The notes below the pieces were generated by a model. The model did not search any database. It saw only the letters and a program-made list of their open reading frames with translations, and was not told where the DNA came from. From Paramacrobiotus metropolitanus (lineage: Eukaryota > Tardigrada > Eutardigrada > Parachela > Macrobiotidae): a stretch of 64,000 nucleotides of DNA. How positions within the stretch are numbered: the stretch's first letter is position 1; each line of letters starts with the position of its first letter. The stretch is taken from positions 1 to 64,000 of the forward strand of contig NW_026570354.1 in assembly GCF_019649055.1 (NCBI RefSeq), read 5' to 3'. This document shows, piece by piece, positions 44,401-59,400 of this stretch. A program made the translations under genes and the position numbers.

Positions 44401-47400
44401 TTGGCCTATCGTGGGCTTAAAATAAACAATTGCCTTGTTTAAATCGGTCAGTCGGGAATCCGGCAAAACTGAACCGATTAGTATATATCATGTCCGATAA
44501 TTGATTTTTTCTGCCTGTTTCGAACACTGGCAATATAGATGACCAAAAACAGCCCGAACAGCATTGGCCTATCGTGGGCCGAAAATAAACAATTGCCCTG
44601 CTTAAATCGGTTAGTCGAGAATCCCGCAAAACTGAACCTATTAGTATATATCATGTCCGATAATTGATTTTTTCTGTCTGTCTCGAACACTGGCAATCTA
44701 GATGACCAAAAACAGATCAGGTAGCATTGGTCTATCGTGGGTCGAAAATAAACAATCCCCTTGTTTAAATCGGTCAGTCGAGAATCCCGCAAAACTGAAC
44801 TTTATTAAACGTATAAAGATTGGAACTGGATTTTCTTTGTCTGTCTCGAACACTGGTAATCTAGATGACCAAAAACAGATCAAACAGCATTGGCCTATCG
44901 TGGGCTTAAAATAAACAATTGCCTTGTTTAAATCGGTCAGTCGGGAATCCGGCAAAACTGAACTTATTAGTATATATCATGTCCGATAATTGATTTTTTC
45001 TGTCTGTCTCGAACTCTGGCAATCTAGATGACCAAAAACAGATCAAACAGCATTGGCCTATCGTGGGCTTAAAATAAACAATTGCCTTGTTTAAATCGGT
45101 CAGTCGGGAATCCGGCAAAACTGAACCGATTAGTATATATCATGTCCGGTAATTGATTTTTTCTGTCTGTCTCGAACACTGGCAATCTAGATGACCAAAA
45201 ACAGATCCAAAAAGCATTGGCCTATCGTGGGCTTAAAATAAACAATTGCCTTGTTTAAATCGGTCAGTCGGGAATCCGGCAAAACTGAACCGATTAGTAT
45301 ATATCATGTCCGGTAATTGATTTTTTCTGTCTGTCTCGAACACTGGTAATCTAGATGACCAAAAACAGATCAAACAGCATTGGCCTATCGTGGGCTTAAA
45401 ATAAACAATTGCCTTGTTTAAATCGGTCAGTCGGGAATCCAGCAAAACTGAACTTATTAGTATGTATCACGTCCGATAATTGATTTTTTCTGTCTGTCTT
45501 GAACTCTGGCAATCTAGATGACCAAAAACAGATCAAACAGCATTGGCCTATCGTGGGCTTAAAATAAACAATTGCCTTGTTTAAATCGGTCAGTCGGGAA
45601 TCCGGCAAAACTGAACTTATTAGTATATATCACGTCCGATAATTGATTTTTTCTGTCTGTCTCGAACTTTGGCTAATCTAGATGACAAAAAACAGATCAA
45701 TCAGCATTGGCCTATCGTGGGCTGAAAAAAAAACAATTGCCATGTTTAAATCGGTCAGTCGAGAATCCGGTAAAACTGAACCCATTAGTATATATCATGT
45801 CCGATAATTGATTTTTTCTGTCTGTCTAGAACACTGGTAATCTAGATGACCAAAAACAGATCAAACAGCATTGGCCTATCGTGGGCTTAAAATAAACAAT
45901 TGCCTTGTTTAAATCGGTCAGTCTGGAATCCGGCAAAACTGAACCGATTAGTATATATCATGTCCGGTAATTGATTTTTTCTGCCTGTTTCGAACACTGG
46001 CAATATAGATGACAAAAAACAGCCCGAACAGCATTGGCCTATCGTGGGCTTAAAATAAACAATTGCCCTGTTTAAATCGGTCAGTCGGGAATCCGGCAAA
46101 ACTGAACCGATTAGTATATATCATGTCCGGTAATTGATTTTTTCTGTCTGTCTCGAACTTTGGCAATCTAGATGACAAAAAACAGATCAAGCAGCATTGG
46201 CCTATCGTGGGCTTAAAATAAACAATTGCCTTGTTTAAATCGGTCAGTCTGGAATCCGGCAAAACTGAACCGATTAGTATATATCATGTCCGGTAATTGA
46301 TTTTTTCTGTCTGTCTCGAACACTGGCAATCTAGATGACCAGAAACAGATCAAACAGCATTGGCCTATCGTGGGCTTAAAATAAACAATTGCCTTGTTTA
46401 AATCGGTCAGTCGAGAATCCCGCAAAACTGAACTTTATTAGAATATATCACGTCCGATAATTGATTTTTTCTGTCTGTCTCGAACTCTGGCAATCTAGAT
46501 GACCAAAAACAGATCAAAACAGCATTGGCCTATCGTGGGCTTAAAATAAACAATTGCCTTGTTTAAATCGGTCAGTCGGGAATCCGGCAAAACTGAACCG
46601 ATTAGTATATATCATGTCCGGTAATTGATTTTTTCTGTCTGTCTCGAACACTGGCAATCTAGATGACCAAAAACAGATCAAACAGCATTGGCCTATCGTG
46701 GGCTTAAAATAAACAATTGCCTTGTTTAAATCGGTCAGTCGGGAATCCGGCAAAACTGAACTTATTAGTATATATCACGTCCGATAATTGATTTTTTCTG
46801 TCTGTCTTGAACTCTGGCAATCTAGATGACCAAAAACAGATCAAACAGCATTGGCCTATCGTGGGCTTAAAATAAACAATTGCCTTGTTTAAATCGGTCA
46901 GTCGGGAATCCGGCAAAACTGAACCGATTAGTATATATCATGTCCGGTAATTGATTTTTTCTGTCTGTCTCGAACTTTGGCAATCTAGATGACAAAAAAC
47001 AGATCAAGCAGCATTGGCCTATCGTGGGCTGAAAATAAACAATTGCCCTGTTTAAATCGGTCAGTCGAGAATCCGGCAAAACTGAACCCATTAGTATATA
47101 TCATGTCCGATAATTGATTTTTTCTGTCTGTCTAGAACACTGGCAATCTAGATGACCAAAAACAGATCAAACAGCATTGGCCTATCGTGGGCTTAAAATA
47201 AACAATTGCCTTGTTTAAATCGGTCAGTCGAGAATCCGGCAAAACTGAACCGATTAGTATATATCATGTCCGGTAATTGATTTTTTCTGTCTGTCTCGAA
47301 CACTGGCAATCTAGATGACCAAAAACAGATCAAACAGCATTGGCCTATCGTGGGCCGAAAATAAACAATTGCCCTGTTTAAATCGGTCAGTCGAGAATCC

Positions 47401-50400
47401 GGCAAAACTGAACCCATTAGTATATATCATGTCCGATAATTGATTTTTTCTGTCTGTCTCGAACACTGGCAATCTAGATGACCAAAAACAGATCAAACAG
47501 CATTGGCCTATCGTGGGCTTAAAATAAACAATTGCCTTGTTTAAATCGGTCAGTCGAGAATCCGGCAAAACTGAACCTATTAGTATATATCATGTCCGAT
47601 AATTGATTTTTTCTGTCTGTCTCGAACTCTGGCAATCTAGATGACCAAAAACAGATCAAGCAGCATTGGCCTATCGTGGGCCGAAAATAAACAACTGCCT
47701 CGTTTAAATCGGTGAGTCGAGAATCCGGCAAAACTGAACCCATTAGTACATATCATGTCCGATAATTGATTTTTTCTGTCTGTCTCGAACACTGGTAATC
47801 TAGATGACCAAAAACAGATCAGGCAGCATTGGCCTATCGTATGCTGAAAATAAACAATTGCCTTGTTTAAATCGGTAAGTCGAGAATCCCGCAAAACTGA
47901 ACTTATTAGTATATATCATGTCCGATAATTGATTTTTTCTGTCTGTCTCGAACTCTGGCAATCTAGATGACCAAAAACAGATCAAGCAGCATTGGCCTAT
48001 CGCGGGCTTAAAATAAACAATTGCCTTGTTTAAATCGGTCAGTCGGGAATCCGGCAAAACTGAACCGATTAGTATATATCATCTCCGGTAATTGATTTTT
48101 TCTGTCTGTCTCGAACACTGGCAATCTAGATGACCAAAAACAGATCAAGCAGCATTGGCCTATCGCGGGCTTAAAATAAACAATTGCCTTGTTTAAATCG
48201 GTCAGTCGAGAATCCGGCAAAACTGAACCGATTAGTATATATCATGTCCGATAATTAATTTTTTCTGTCTGTCTCGAACTCTGGCAATCTAGATGACAAA
48301 AAACAGATCAAGCAGCATTGGCCTATCGTGGGCTGAAAAAAAAACAATTGCCATGTTTAAATCGGTCAGTCGAGAATCCGGTAAAACTGAACCCATTAGT
48401 ATATATCATGTCCGATAATTGATTTTTTCTGTCTGTCTCGAACACTGGTAATCTAGATGACCAAAAACAGATCAAACAGCATTGGCCTATCGTGGGCTTA
48501 AAATAAACAATTGCCTTGTTTAAATCGGTCAGTCGAGAATCCCGCAAAACTGAACTTATTAGTATATATCATGTCCGATAATTGATTTTTTCTGTCTGTC
48601 TCGAACTCTGGCAATCTAGATGACCAAAAACAGATCAAGCAGCATTGGCCTATCGCGGGCTTAAAATAAACAATTGCCTTGTTTGAATCGGTCAGTCGAG
48701 AATATGGCAAAACTGAACCCATTAGTATATATCATGTCCGATAATTGATTTTTTCTGTCTGTATCGAACTTTGGCAATCTAGATGACCAAAAACAGATCA
48801 AGCAGCATTGGCCTATCGTGGGCCGAAAAATAAACAATTGCCATGTTTAAATCGGTCAGTCGAGAATCCCGTAAAACTGAACCCATTAGTATATATCATG
48901 TCCGATAATTGATTTTTCCTGTCTGTCTCGAACACTGGTAATCTAGATGACCAAAAACAGATCACACAGCATTGGCCTATCGTGGGCTTAAAATAAACAA
49001 TTGCCTTGTTTAAATCGGTCAGTCGAGAATCCCGCAACACTGAACCTATTAGTATATATCTTGTCCGATAATTAATTTGTTCTGTCTGTCTCGAACTCTG
49101 GCAATCTAGATGACCAAAAACAGCTCGAACAGCATTGGCCTATCGTGGGCCGAAAATAAACAATTGCCCTGTTTAAATCGGTCAGTCGAGAATCCGGTAA
49201 AACTGAACCCATTAGTATATATCATGTCCGATAATTGATTTTTTCTGTCTGTCTAGAACACTGGTAATCTAGATGACCAAAAACAGATCAAACAGCATTG
49301 GCCTATCGTGGGCTTAAAATAAACAATTGCCTTGTTTAAATCGGTCAGTCGGGAATCCGGCAAAACTGAACCGATTAGTATATATCATGTCCGGTAATTG
49401 ATTTTTCTGTCTGTTTCGAACACTGGCAATATAGATGACCAAAAACAGACTCGAACAGCATTGGCCTATCGTGGGTCGAAAATAAACAATTGCCCCTTGT
49501 TTAAATCGGTCAGTCGAGAATCCCGCAAAACTGAACTTTATTAAACGTATAAAGATTGGAATTGATTTTTCTGTCTGTCTCGAACACTGGTAATCTAGAT
49601 GACCAAAAACAGATCACGCAGCATTGGCCTATCGTGGGCTGAAAATAAACAATTGCCTTGTTTAAATCGGTCAGTCGAGAATCCGGCAAAACTGAACTTA
49701 TTAGTATACATCACGTCCGATAATTGATTTTTTCTGTCTGTCTTGAACTCTGGCAATCTAGATGACCAAAAACAGATCAAACAGCATTGGCCTATCGTGG
49801 GCTTAAAATAAACAATTGCCCTGTTTAAATCGGTTAGTCGAGAATCCCGCAAAACTGAACCTATTAGTATATATCTTGTCCGATAATTGATTTTTTCTGT
49901 CTGTCTCGAACTCTGGCAATATAGATGACCAAAAACAGATCAAACAGCATTGGCCTATCGTGGGCTTAAAATAAACAATTGCCTTGTTTAAATCGGTCAG
50001 TCGGGAATCCGGCAAAACTGAACCGATTAGTATATATCATGTCCGGTAATTGATTTTTTCTGCCTGTTTCGAACACTGGCAATATAGATGACCAAAAACA
50101 GCTCGAACAGCATTGGCCTATCGTGGGCCGAAAATAAACAATTGCCCTGTTTAAATCGGTTAGTCGAGAATCCCGCAAAACTGAACCTATTAGTATATAT
50201 CTTGTCCGATAATTAATTTGTTCTGTCTGTCTCGAACTCTGGCAATCTAGATGACCAAAAACAGATCATACAGCATTGGCCTATCGTGGGCTGAAAATAA
50301 ACAATTGCCATGTTTAAATCGGTCAGTCGAGAATCCCGCAAAACTGAACTTTATGAAACGTATAAAGATTGGAACTGGATTTTCTTTGTCTGTCTCGAAA

Positions 50401-53400
50401 CTGGTAATCTAGATGACCAAAAACAGATCAAGCAGCATTGGCCTATCGTGGGCTGAAAATAAACAATTGCCCTGTTTAAATCGGTTAGTCGAGAATCCCG
50501 CAAAACTGAACCTATTAGTATATATCATGTCCGATAATTGATTTTTCTGTCTGTCTCGAACACTGGCAATCTAGATGACCAAAAACAGATCAAACAGCAT
50601 TGGCCTATCGTGGGCTTAAAATAAACAATTGCCTTGTTTAAATCGGTCAGTCGAGAATCCGGCAAAACTGAACCCATTAGTATATATCATGTCCGATAAT
50701 TGATTTTTCTGTCTGTCTCGAACACTGGCAATCTAGATGACCAAAAACAGATCAAACAGCATTGGCCTATCGTGGGCTTAAAATAAACAATTGCCTTGTT
50801 TAAATCGGTCAGTCGGGAATCCGGCAAAACTGAACCGATTAGTATATATCATGTCCGATAATTGATTTTTTCTGTCTGTTTCGAACACTGGCAATCTAGA
50901 TGACAAAAAACAGATCAAGCAGCATTGGCCTATCGTGGGCCGAAAATAAACAATTGCCCTGTTTAAATCGGTTAGTCGAGAATCCCGCAAAACTGAACCT
51001 ATTAGTATATATCATGTCCGATAATTGATTTTTTCTGTCTGTCTCGAACACTGGCAATCTAGATGACCAAAAACAGATCAGGTAGCATTGGTCTATCGTG
51101 GGTCGAAAATAAACAATCCCCTTGTTTAAATCGGTCAGTCGAGAATCCCGCAAAACTGAACTTTATTAAACGTATAAAGATTGGAACTGGATTTTCTTTG
51201 TCTGTCTCGAACACTGGTAATCTAGATGACCAAAAACAGATCACGCAGCATTGGCCTATCGTGGGCCGAAAATAAACAATTGCCCTGTTTAAATCGGTTA
51301 GTCGAGAATCCCGCAAAACTGAACCTATTAGTATATATCTTGTCCGATAATTGATTTTTTCTGTCTGTCTCGAACTCTGGCAATATAGATGACCAAAAAC
51401 AGATCAAACAGCATTGGCCTATCGTGGGCTTAAAATAAACAATTGCCTTGTTTAAATCGGTCAGTCGGGAATCCGGCAAAACTGAACCGATTAGTATATA
51501 TCATGTCCGATAATTGATTTTTTCTGCCTGTTTCGAACACTGGCAATATAGATGACCAAAAACAGCTCGAACAGCATTGGCCTATCGTGGGCCGAAAATA
51601 AACAATTGCCCTGTTTAAATCGGTTAGTCGAGAATCCCGCAACACTGAACCTATTAGTATATATCTTGTCCGATAATTAATTTGTTCTGTCTGTCTCGAA
51701 CTCTGGCAATCTAGATGACCAAAAACAGATCATACAGCATTGGCCTATCGTGGGCTGAAAATAAACAATTGCCATGTTGAATCGGTCAGTCGAGAATCCC
51801 GCAAAACTGAACTTTATGAAACGTATAAAGATTGGAACTGGATTTTCTTTGTCTGTCTCGAAAACTGGTAATCTAGATGCCAAAAAACAGATTAAGCAGC
51901 ATTGGCCTATCGTGGGCTGAAAAAAAAACAATTGCCATGTTTAAATCGGTCAGTCGAGAATCCGGTAAAACTGAACCCATTAGTATATATCATGTCCGAT
52001 AATTGATTTTTTCTGTCTGTCTAGAACACTGGTAATCTAGATGACCAAAAACAGATCAAACAGCATTGGCCTATCGTGGGCTTAAAATAAACAATTGCCT
52101 TGTTTAAATCGGTCAGTCGAGAATCCGGTAAAACTGAACCCATTAGTATATATCATGTCCGATAATTGATTTTTTCTGTCTGTCTAGAACACTGGCAATC
52201 TAGATGACCAAAACAGATCAAACAGCATTGGCCTATCGTGGGCTTAAAATAAACAATTGCCTTGTTTAAATCGGTCAGTCGAGAATCCGCAAACTGAACC
52301 CATTAGTATATATCATGTCCGATAATTGATTTTTCTGTCTGTCTCGAACACTGGCAATCTAGATGACCAAAAACAGATCAAACAGCATTGGCCTATCGTG
52401 GGCTTAAAATAAACAATTGCCTTGTTTAAATCGGTCAGTCGAGAATCCGGTAAAACTGAACCCATTAGTATATATCATGTCCGATAATTGATTTTTTCTG
52501 TCTGTCTAGAACACTGGCAATCTAGATGACCAAAAACAGATCAAACAGCATTGGCCTATCGTGGGCTTAAAATAAACAATTGCCTTGTTTAAATCGGTCA
52601 GTCGGGAATCCGGCAAAACTGAACCGATTAGTATATATCATGTCCGATAATTGATTTTTTCTGTCTGTCTAGAACACTGGTAATCTAGATGACCAAAAAC
52701 AGATCAAACAGCATTGGCCTATCGTGGGCCGAAAATAAACAATTGCCCTGTTTAAATCGGTTAGTCGAGAATCCCGCAAAACTGAACCTATTAGTATATA
52801 TCTTGTCCGATAATTAATTTGTTCTGTCTGTCTCGAACTCTGGCAATCTAGATGACCAAAAACAGATCATACAGCATTGGCCTATCGTGGGCTGAAAATA
52901 AACAATTGCCATGTTGAATCGGTCAGTCGAGAATCCCGCAAAACTGAACTTTATGAAACGTATAAAGATTGGAACTGGATTTTCTTTGTCTGTCTCGAAA
53001 ACTGGCAATCTAGATGACCAAAAACAGATCAGGTAGCATTGGCCTATCGTGGGCTGAAAATAAACAATTGCCATGTTTAAATCGGTCAGTCGAGAATCCG
53101 GCAAAACTGAACCCATTAGTATATATCATGTCCGATAATTGATTTTTTCTGTCTGTCTCGAACACTGGCAATCTAGATGACCAAAAACAGATCAAACAGC
53201 ATTGGCCTATCGTGGGCTTAAAATAAACAATTGCCTTGTTTAAATCGGTCAGTCGAGAATCCCGGCAAAACTGAACCCATTAGTATATATCATGTCCGAT
53301 AATTGATTTTTCTGTCTGTCTCAGAACACTGGTAATCTAGATGACCAAAAACAGATCAAACAGCATTGGCCTATCGTGGGCTTAAAATAAACAATTGCCT

Positions 53401-56400
53401 TGTTTAAATCGGTCAGTCGAGAATCCGGCAAAACTGAACCCATTAGTATATATCATGTCCGATAATTGATTTTTTCTGTCTGTCTCAGAACACTGGCAAT
53501 CTAGATGACCAAAAACAGATCAAACAGCATTGGCCTATCGTGGGCTTAAAATAAACAATTGCCTTGTTTAAATCGGTCAGTCGAGAATCCGGCAAAACTG
53601 AACCCATTAGTATATATCATGTCCGATAATTGATTTTTTCTGTCTGTCTCGAACACTGGCAATCTAGATGACCAAAAACAGATCAAACAGCATTGGCCTA
53701 TCGTGGGCTTAAAATAAACAATTGCCGCGTTTAAATCGGTCAGTCGAGAATCCGGCAAAACTGAACCGATTAGTATATATCATGTCCGATATTGATTTTT
53801 TCTGTCTGTCTCGAACACTGGCAATCTAGATGACCAAAAACAGACGAACAGCATTGGCCTATCGTGGGCCGAAAATAAACAATTGCCCTGTTTAAATCGG
53901 TTAGTCGAGAATCCCGCAAAACTGAACCTATTAGTTTATATCATGTCCGATAATTGATTTTTTCTGTCTGTCTCGAACACTGGCAATCTAGATGACCAAA
54001 AACAGATCAGGTAGCATTGGTCTATCGTGGGTCGAAAATAAACAATTGCCTTGTTTAAATCGGTCAGTCGAGAATCCCGCAAAACTGAACTTTATTAAAC
54101 GTATAAAGATTGGAACTGGATTTTCTTTGTCTGTCTCGAACACTGGTAATCTAGATGACCAAAACAGATCACGCAGCATTGGCCTATCGTGGGCCGAAAA
54201 TAAACAATTGCCCTGTTTAAATCGGTTAGTCGAGAATCCCGCAAAACTGAACCTATTAGTATATATCTTGTCCGATAATTGATTTTTTCTGTCTGTCTCG
54301 AACTCTGGCAATCTAGATGACCAAAAACAGATCAAACAGCATTGGCCTATCGTGGGCTTAAAATAAACAATTGCCTTGTTTAAATCGGTCAGTCGGGAAT
54401 CCGGCAAAACTGAACCGATTAGTATATATCATGTCCCGTAATTGATTTTTCTGTCTGTCTCGAACTCTGGCAATCTAGATGACCAAAAACAGCTCGAACA
54501 GCATTGGGCTATCGTGGGCCGAAAATAAACAATTGCCCTGTTTAAATCGGTTAGTCGAGAATCCCGCAAAACTGAACCTATTAGTATATATCATGTCCGA
54601 TAATTGATTTTTCTGTCTGTCTCGAACTCTGGCAATCTAGATGACCAAAAACAGATCAGCAGCATTGGGCTATCGTGGGCTGAAAATAAACAATTGCCCT
54701 GTTTAAATCGGTCAGTCGAGAATCCGGCAAAACTGAACCCATTAGTATATATCATGTCCGATAATTGATTTTTCTGTCTGTCTCGAACACTGGTAATCTA
54801 GATGACCAAAACAGATCAAACAGCATTGGCCTATCGTGGGCTTAAAATAAACAATTGCCTTGTTTAAATCGGTCAGTCGGGAATCCGGCAAAACTGAACC
54901 GATTAGTATATATCATGTCCGGTAATTGATTTTTTCTGTCTGTCTCGAACACTGGCAATCTAGATGACCAAAAACAGACTCGAACAGCATTGGCCTATCG
55001 TGGGCCGAAAATAAACAATTGCCCTGTTTAAATCGGTCAGTCGAGAATCCGCAAAACTGAACCTATTAGTATATATCATGTCCGATAATTGATTTTTCTG
55101 TCTGTCTCGAACACTGGCAATCTAGATGACCAAAAACAGATCAACAGCATTGGCCTATCGTGGGCCGAAAATAAACAATTGCCCTGTTTAAATCGGTCAG
55201 TCGAGAATCCGGTAAAACTGAACCCATTAGTATATATCATGTCCGATAATTGATTTTTTCTGTCTGTCTAGAACACTGGTAATCTAGATGACCAAAAACA
55301 GATCAAACAGCATTGGCCTATCGTGGGCTTAAAATAAACAATTGCCTTGTTTAAATCGGTCAGTCGGGAATCCGGCAAAACTGAACCGATTAGTATATAT
55401 CATGTCCGGTAATTGATTTTTTCTGCCTGTTTCGAACACTGGCAATATAGATGACCAAAAACAGCTCGAACAGCATTGGGCCTATCGTGGGCCGAAAATA
55501 AACAATTGCCCTGTTTAAATCGGTTAGTCGAGAATCCCGCAAACTGAACCTATTAGTATATATCATGTCCGATAATTGATTTTTCTGTCTGTCTCGAACT
55601 CTGGCAATCTAGATGACCAAAACAGATCAAACAGCATTGGCCTATCGTGGGCTTAAAATAAACAATTGCCTTGTTTAAATCGGTCAGTCGAGAATCCGGC
55701 AAAACTGAACCGATTAGTATATATCATGTCCGGTAATTGATTTTTCTGTCTGTCTCGAACTTTGGCAATCTAGATGACAAAAACAGATCAAGCAGCATTG
55801 GCCTATCGTGGGCTGAAAAAAAACAATTGCCATGTTTAAATCGGTCAGTCGAGAATCCCGCAAAACTGAACCCATTAGTATATATCATGTCCGATAATTG
55901 ATTTTTCTGTCTGTCTCAGAACACTGGTAATCTAGATGACCAAAACAGATCAAACAGCATTGGCCTATCGTGGGCTTAAAATAAACAATTGCCTTGTTTA
56001 AATCGGTCAGTCGGGAATCCGGCAAAACTGAACCGATTAGTATATATCATGTCCGGTAATTGATTTTTCTGTCTGTCTCGAACACTGGCAATCTAGATGA
56101 CAAAAAACAGATCAAGCAGCATTGGCCTATCGTGGGCCGAAAATAAACAATTGCCCTGTTTAAATCGGTTAGTCGAGAATCCCGCAACACTGAACCTATT
56201 AGTATATATCTTGTCCGATAATTGATTTTTTCTGTCTGTCTCGAACTCTGGCAATCTAGATGACCAAAAACAGATCAAACAGCATTGGCCTATCGTGGGC
56301 TTAAAATAAACAATTGCCTTGTTTAAATCGGTCAGTCGGAATCCGGCAAAACTGAACCGATTAGTATATATCATGTCCGGTAATTGATTTTTTCTGTCTG

Positions 56401-59400
56401 TCTCGAACACTGGCAATCTAGATGACCAAAAACAGATCAAGCAGCATTGGCCTATCGTGGGCTGAAAAAAACAATTGCCATGTTTAAATCGGTCAGTCGA
56501 GAATCCGGCAAAACTGAACCCATTAGTATATATCATGTCCGATAATTGATTTTTCTGTCTGTCTCGAACACTGGTAATCTAGATGACCAAAACAGATCAA
56601 ACAGCATTGGCCTATCGTGGGCTTAAAATAAACAATTGCCTTGTTTAAATCGGTCAGTCGGGAATCCGGCAAAACTGAACCGATTAGTATATATCATGTC
56701 CGATAATTGATTTTTCTGTCTGTCTCGAACTCTGGCAATCTAGATGACCAAAAACAGATCAAGCAGCATTGGCCTATCGTGGGCTGAAAATAAACAATTG
56801 CCATGTTTAAATCGGTCAGTCGAGAATCCGGCAAAACTGAACCGATTAGTATATATCATGTCCGGTAATTGATTTTTTCTGCCTGTCTCGAACACTGGCA
56901 ATCTAGATGACCAAAAACAGACTCGAACAGCATTGGGCTATCGTGGGCCGAAAATAAACAATTGCCCTGTTTAAATCGGTCAGTCGAGAATCCCGCAAAA
57001 CTGAACCTATTAGTATATATCATGTCCGATAATTGATTTTTCTGTCTGTCTTGAACACTGGCAATCTAGATGACCAGAAACAGATCAAACAGCATTGGCC
57101 TATCGTGGGCTTAAAATAAACAATTGCCTTGTTTAAATCGGTCAGTCGGAATCCGGCAAAACTGAACCGATTAGTATATATCATGTCCGGTAATTGATTT
57201 TTTCTGTCTGTCTCGAACACTGGCAATCTAGATGACAAAAAACAGATCAAGCAGCATTGGCCTATCGTGGGCTGAAAATAAACAATTGCCATGTTTAAAT
57301 CGGTCAGTCGAGAATCCGGTAAAACTGAACCCATTAGTATATATCATGTCCGATAATTGATTTTTTCTGTCTGTCTAGAACACTGGTAATCTAGATGACC
57401 AAAAACAGATCAAACAGCATTGGCCTATCGTGGGCTTAAAATAAACAATTGCCTTGTTTAAATCGGTCAGTCGAGAATCCGGCAAAACTGAACCGATTAG
57501 TATATATCATGTCCGCTAATTGATTTTTTCTGCCTGTTTCGAACACTGGCAATATAGATGACCAAAAACAGCCCGAACAGCATTGGCCTATCGTGGGCCG
57601 AAAATAAACAATTGCCCTGCTTAAATCGGTTAGTCGAGAATCCCGCAAAACTGAACCTATTAGTATATATCATGTCCGATAATTGATTTTTCTGTCTGTC
57701 TCGAACACTGGCAATCTAGATGACCAAAAACAGATCAGGTAGCATTGGTCTATCGTGGGTCGAAAATAAACAATTGCCTTGTTTAAATCGGTCAGTCGAG
57801 AATCCGCAAAACTGAACTTTATTAAACGTATAAAGATTGGAACTGGATTTTTTCTTTGTCTGTCTCGAACACTGGTAATCTAGATGACCAAAAACAGATC
57901 ACGCAGCATTGGCCTATCGTGGGCCGAAAATAAACAATTGCCCTGTTTAAATCGGTTAGTCGAGAATCCCGCAAAACTGAACCTATTAGTATATATCTTG
58001 TCCGATAATTGATTTTTCTGTCTGTCTCGAACTCTGGCAATCTAGATGACCAAAAACAGATCATACAGCATTGGCCTATCGTGGGCTGAAAATAAACAAT
58101 TGCCATGTTGAATCGGTCAGTCGAGAATCCCGCAAAACTGAATTTCATGAAACGTATAAAGATTGGAACTGGATTTTCTTTGTCTGTCTCGAAAACTGGT
58201 AATCTAGATGCCAAAAAACAGATTAAGCAGCATTGGCCTATCGTGGGCTGAAAAAAAAACAATTGCCCTGCTTAAATCGGTTAGTCGAGAATCCCGCAAA
58301 ACTGAACCTATTAGTATATATCATGTCCGATAATTGATTTTTTCTGTCTGTCTCGAACACTGGTAATCTAGATGACCAAAAACAGATCACGCAGCATTGG
58401 CCTATCGTGGGCTGAAAATAAACAATTGCCTTGTTTAAATCGGTCAGTCGAGAATCCGGCAAAACTGAACTTAATAGTATATATCACGTCCGATAATTGA
58501 TTTTTTCTGTCTGTCTTGAACTCTGGCAATCTAGATGACCAGAAACAGATCAAACAGCATTGGCCTATCGTGGGCTTAAAATAAACAATTGCCTTGTTTA
58601 AATCGGTCAGTCGGGAATCCGGCAAAACTGAACCGATTAGTATATATCATGTCCCGTAATTGATTTTTCTGTCTGTCTCGAACTTTAGCAATCTAGATGA
58701 CAAAAAACAGATCAAACAGCATTGGCCTATCGTGGGCTGAAAAAAAAACAATTGCCATGTTTAAATCGGTCAGTCGAGAATCCGGTAAAACTGAACCCAT
58801 TAGTATATATCATGTCCGATAATTGATTTTTTCTGTCTGTCTAGAACACTGGTAATCTAGATGACCAAAAACAGATCAAACAGCATTGGCCTATCGTGGG
58901 CTTAAAATAAACAATTGCCTTGTTTAAATCGGTCAGTCGGGAATCCGGCAAAACTGAACCGATTAGTATATATCATGTCCGCTAATTGATTTTTTCTGCC
59001 TGTTTCGAACACTGGCAATATAGATGACCAAAAACAGCCCGAACAGCATTGGCCTATCGTGGGCCGAAAATAAACAATTGCCCTGCTTAAATCGGTTAGT
59101 CGAGAATCCGGCAAAACTGAACCTATTAGTATATATCATGTCCGATAATTGATTTTTTCTGTCTGTCTCGAACACTGGCAATCTAGATGACCAAAAACAG
59201 ATCAGGTAGCATTGGTCTATCGTGGGTCGAAAATAAACAATCCCTTGTTTAAATCGGTCAGTCGAGAATCCCGCAAAACTGAACTTTATTAAACGTATAA
59301 AGATTGGAACTGGATTTTCTTTGTCTGTCTCGAACACTGGTAATCTAGATGACCAAAACAGATCACGCAGCATTGGACTATCGTGGGCCGAAAATAAACA

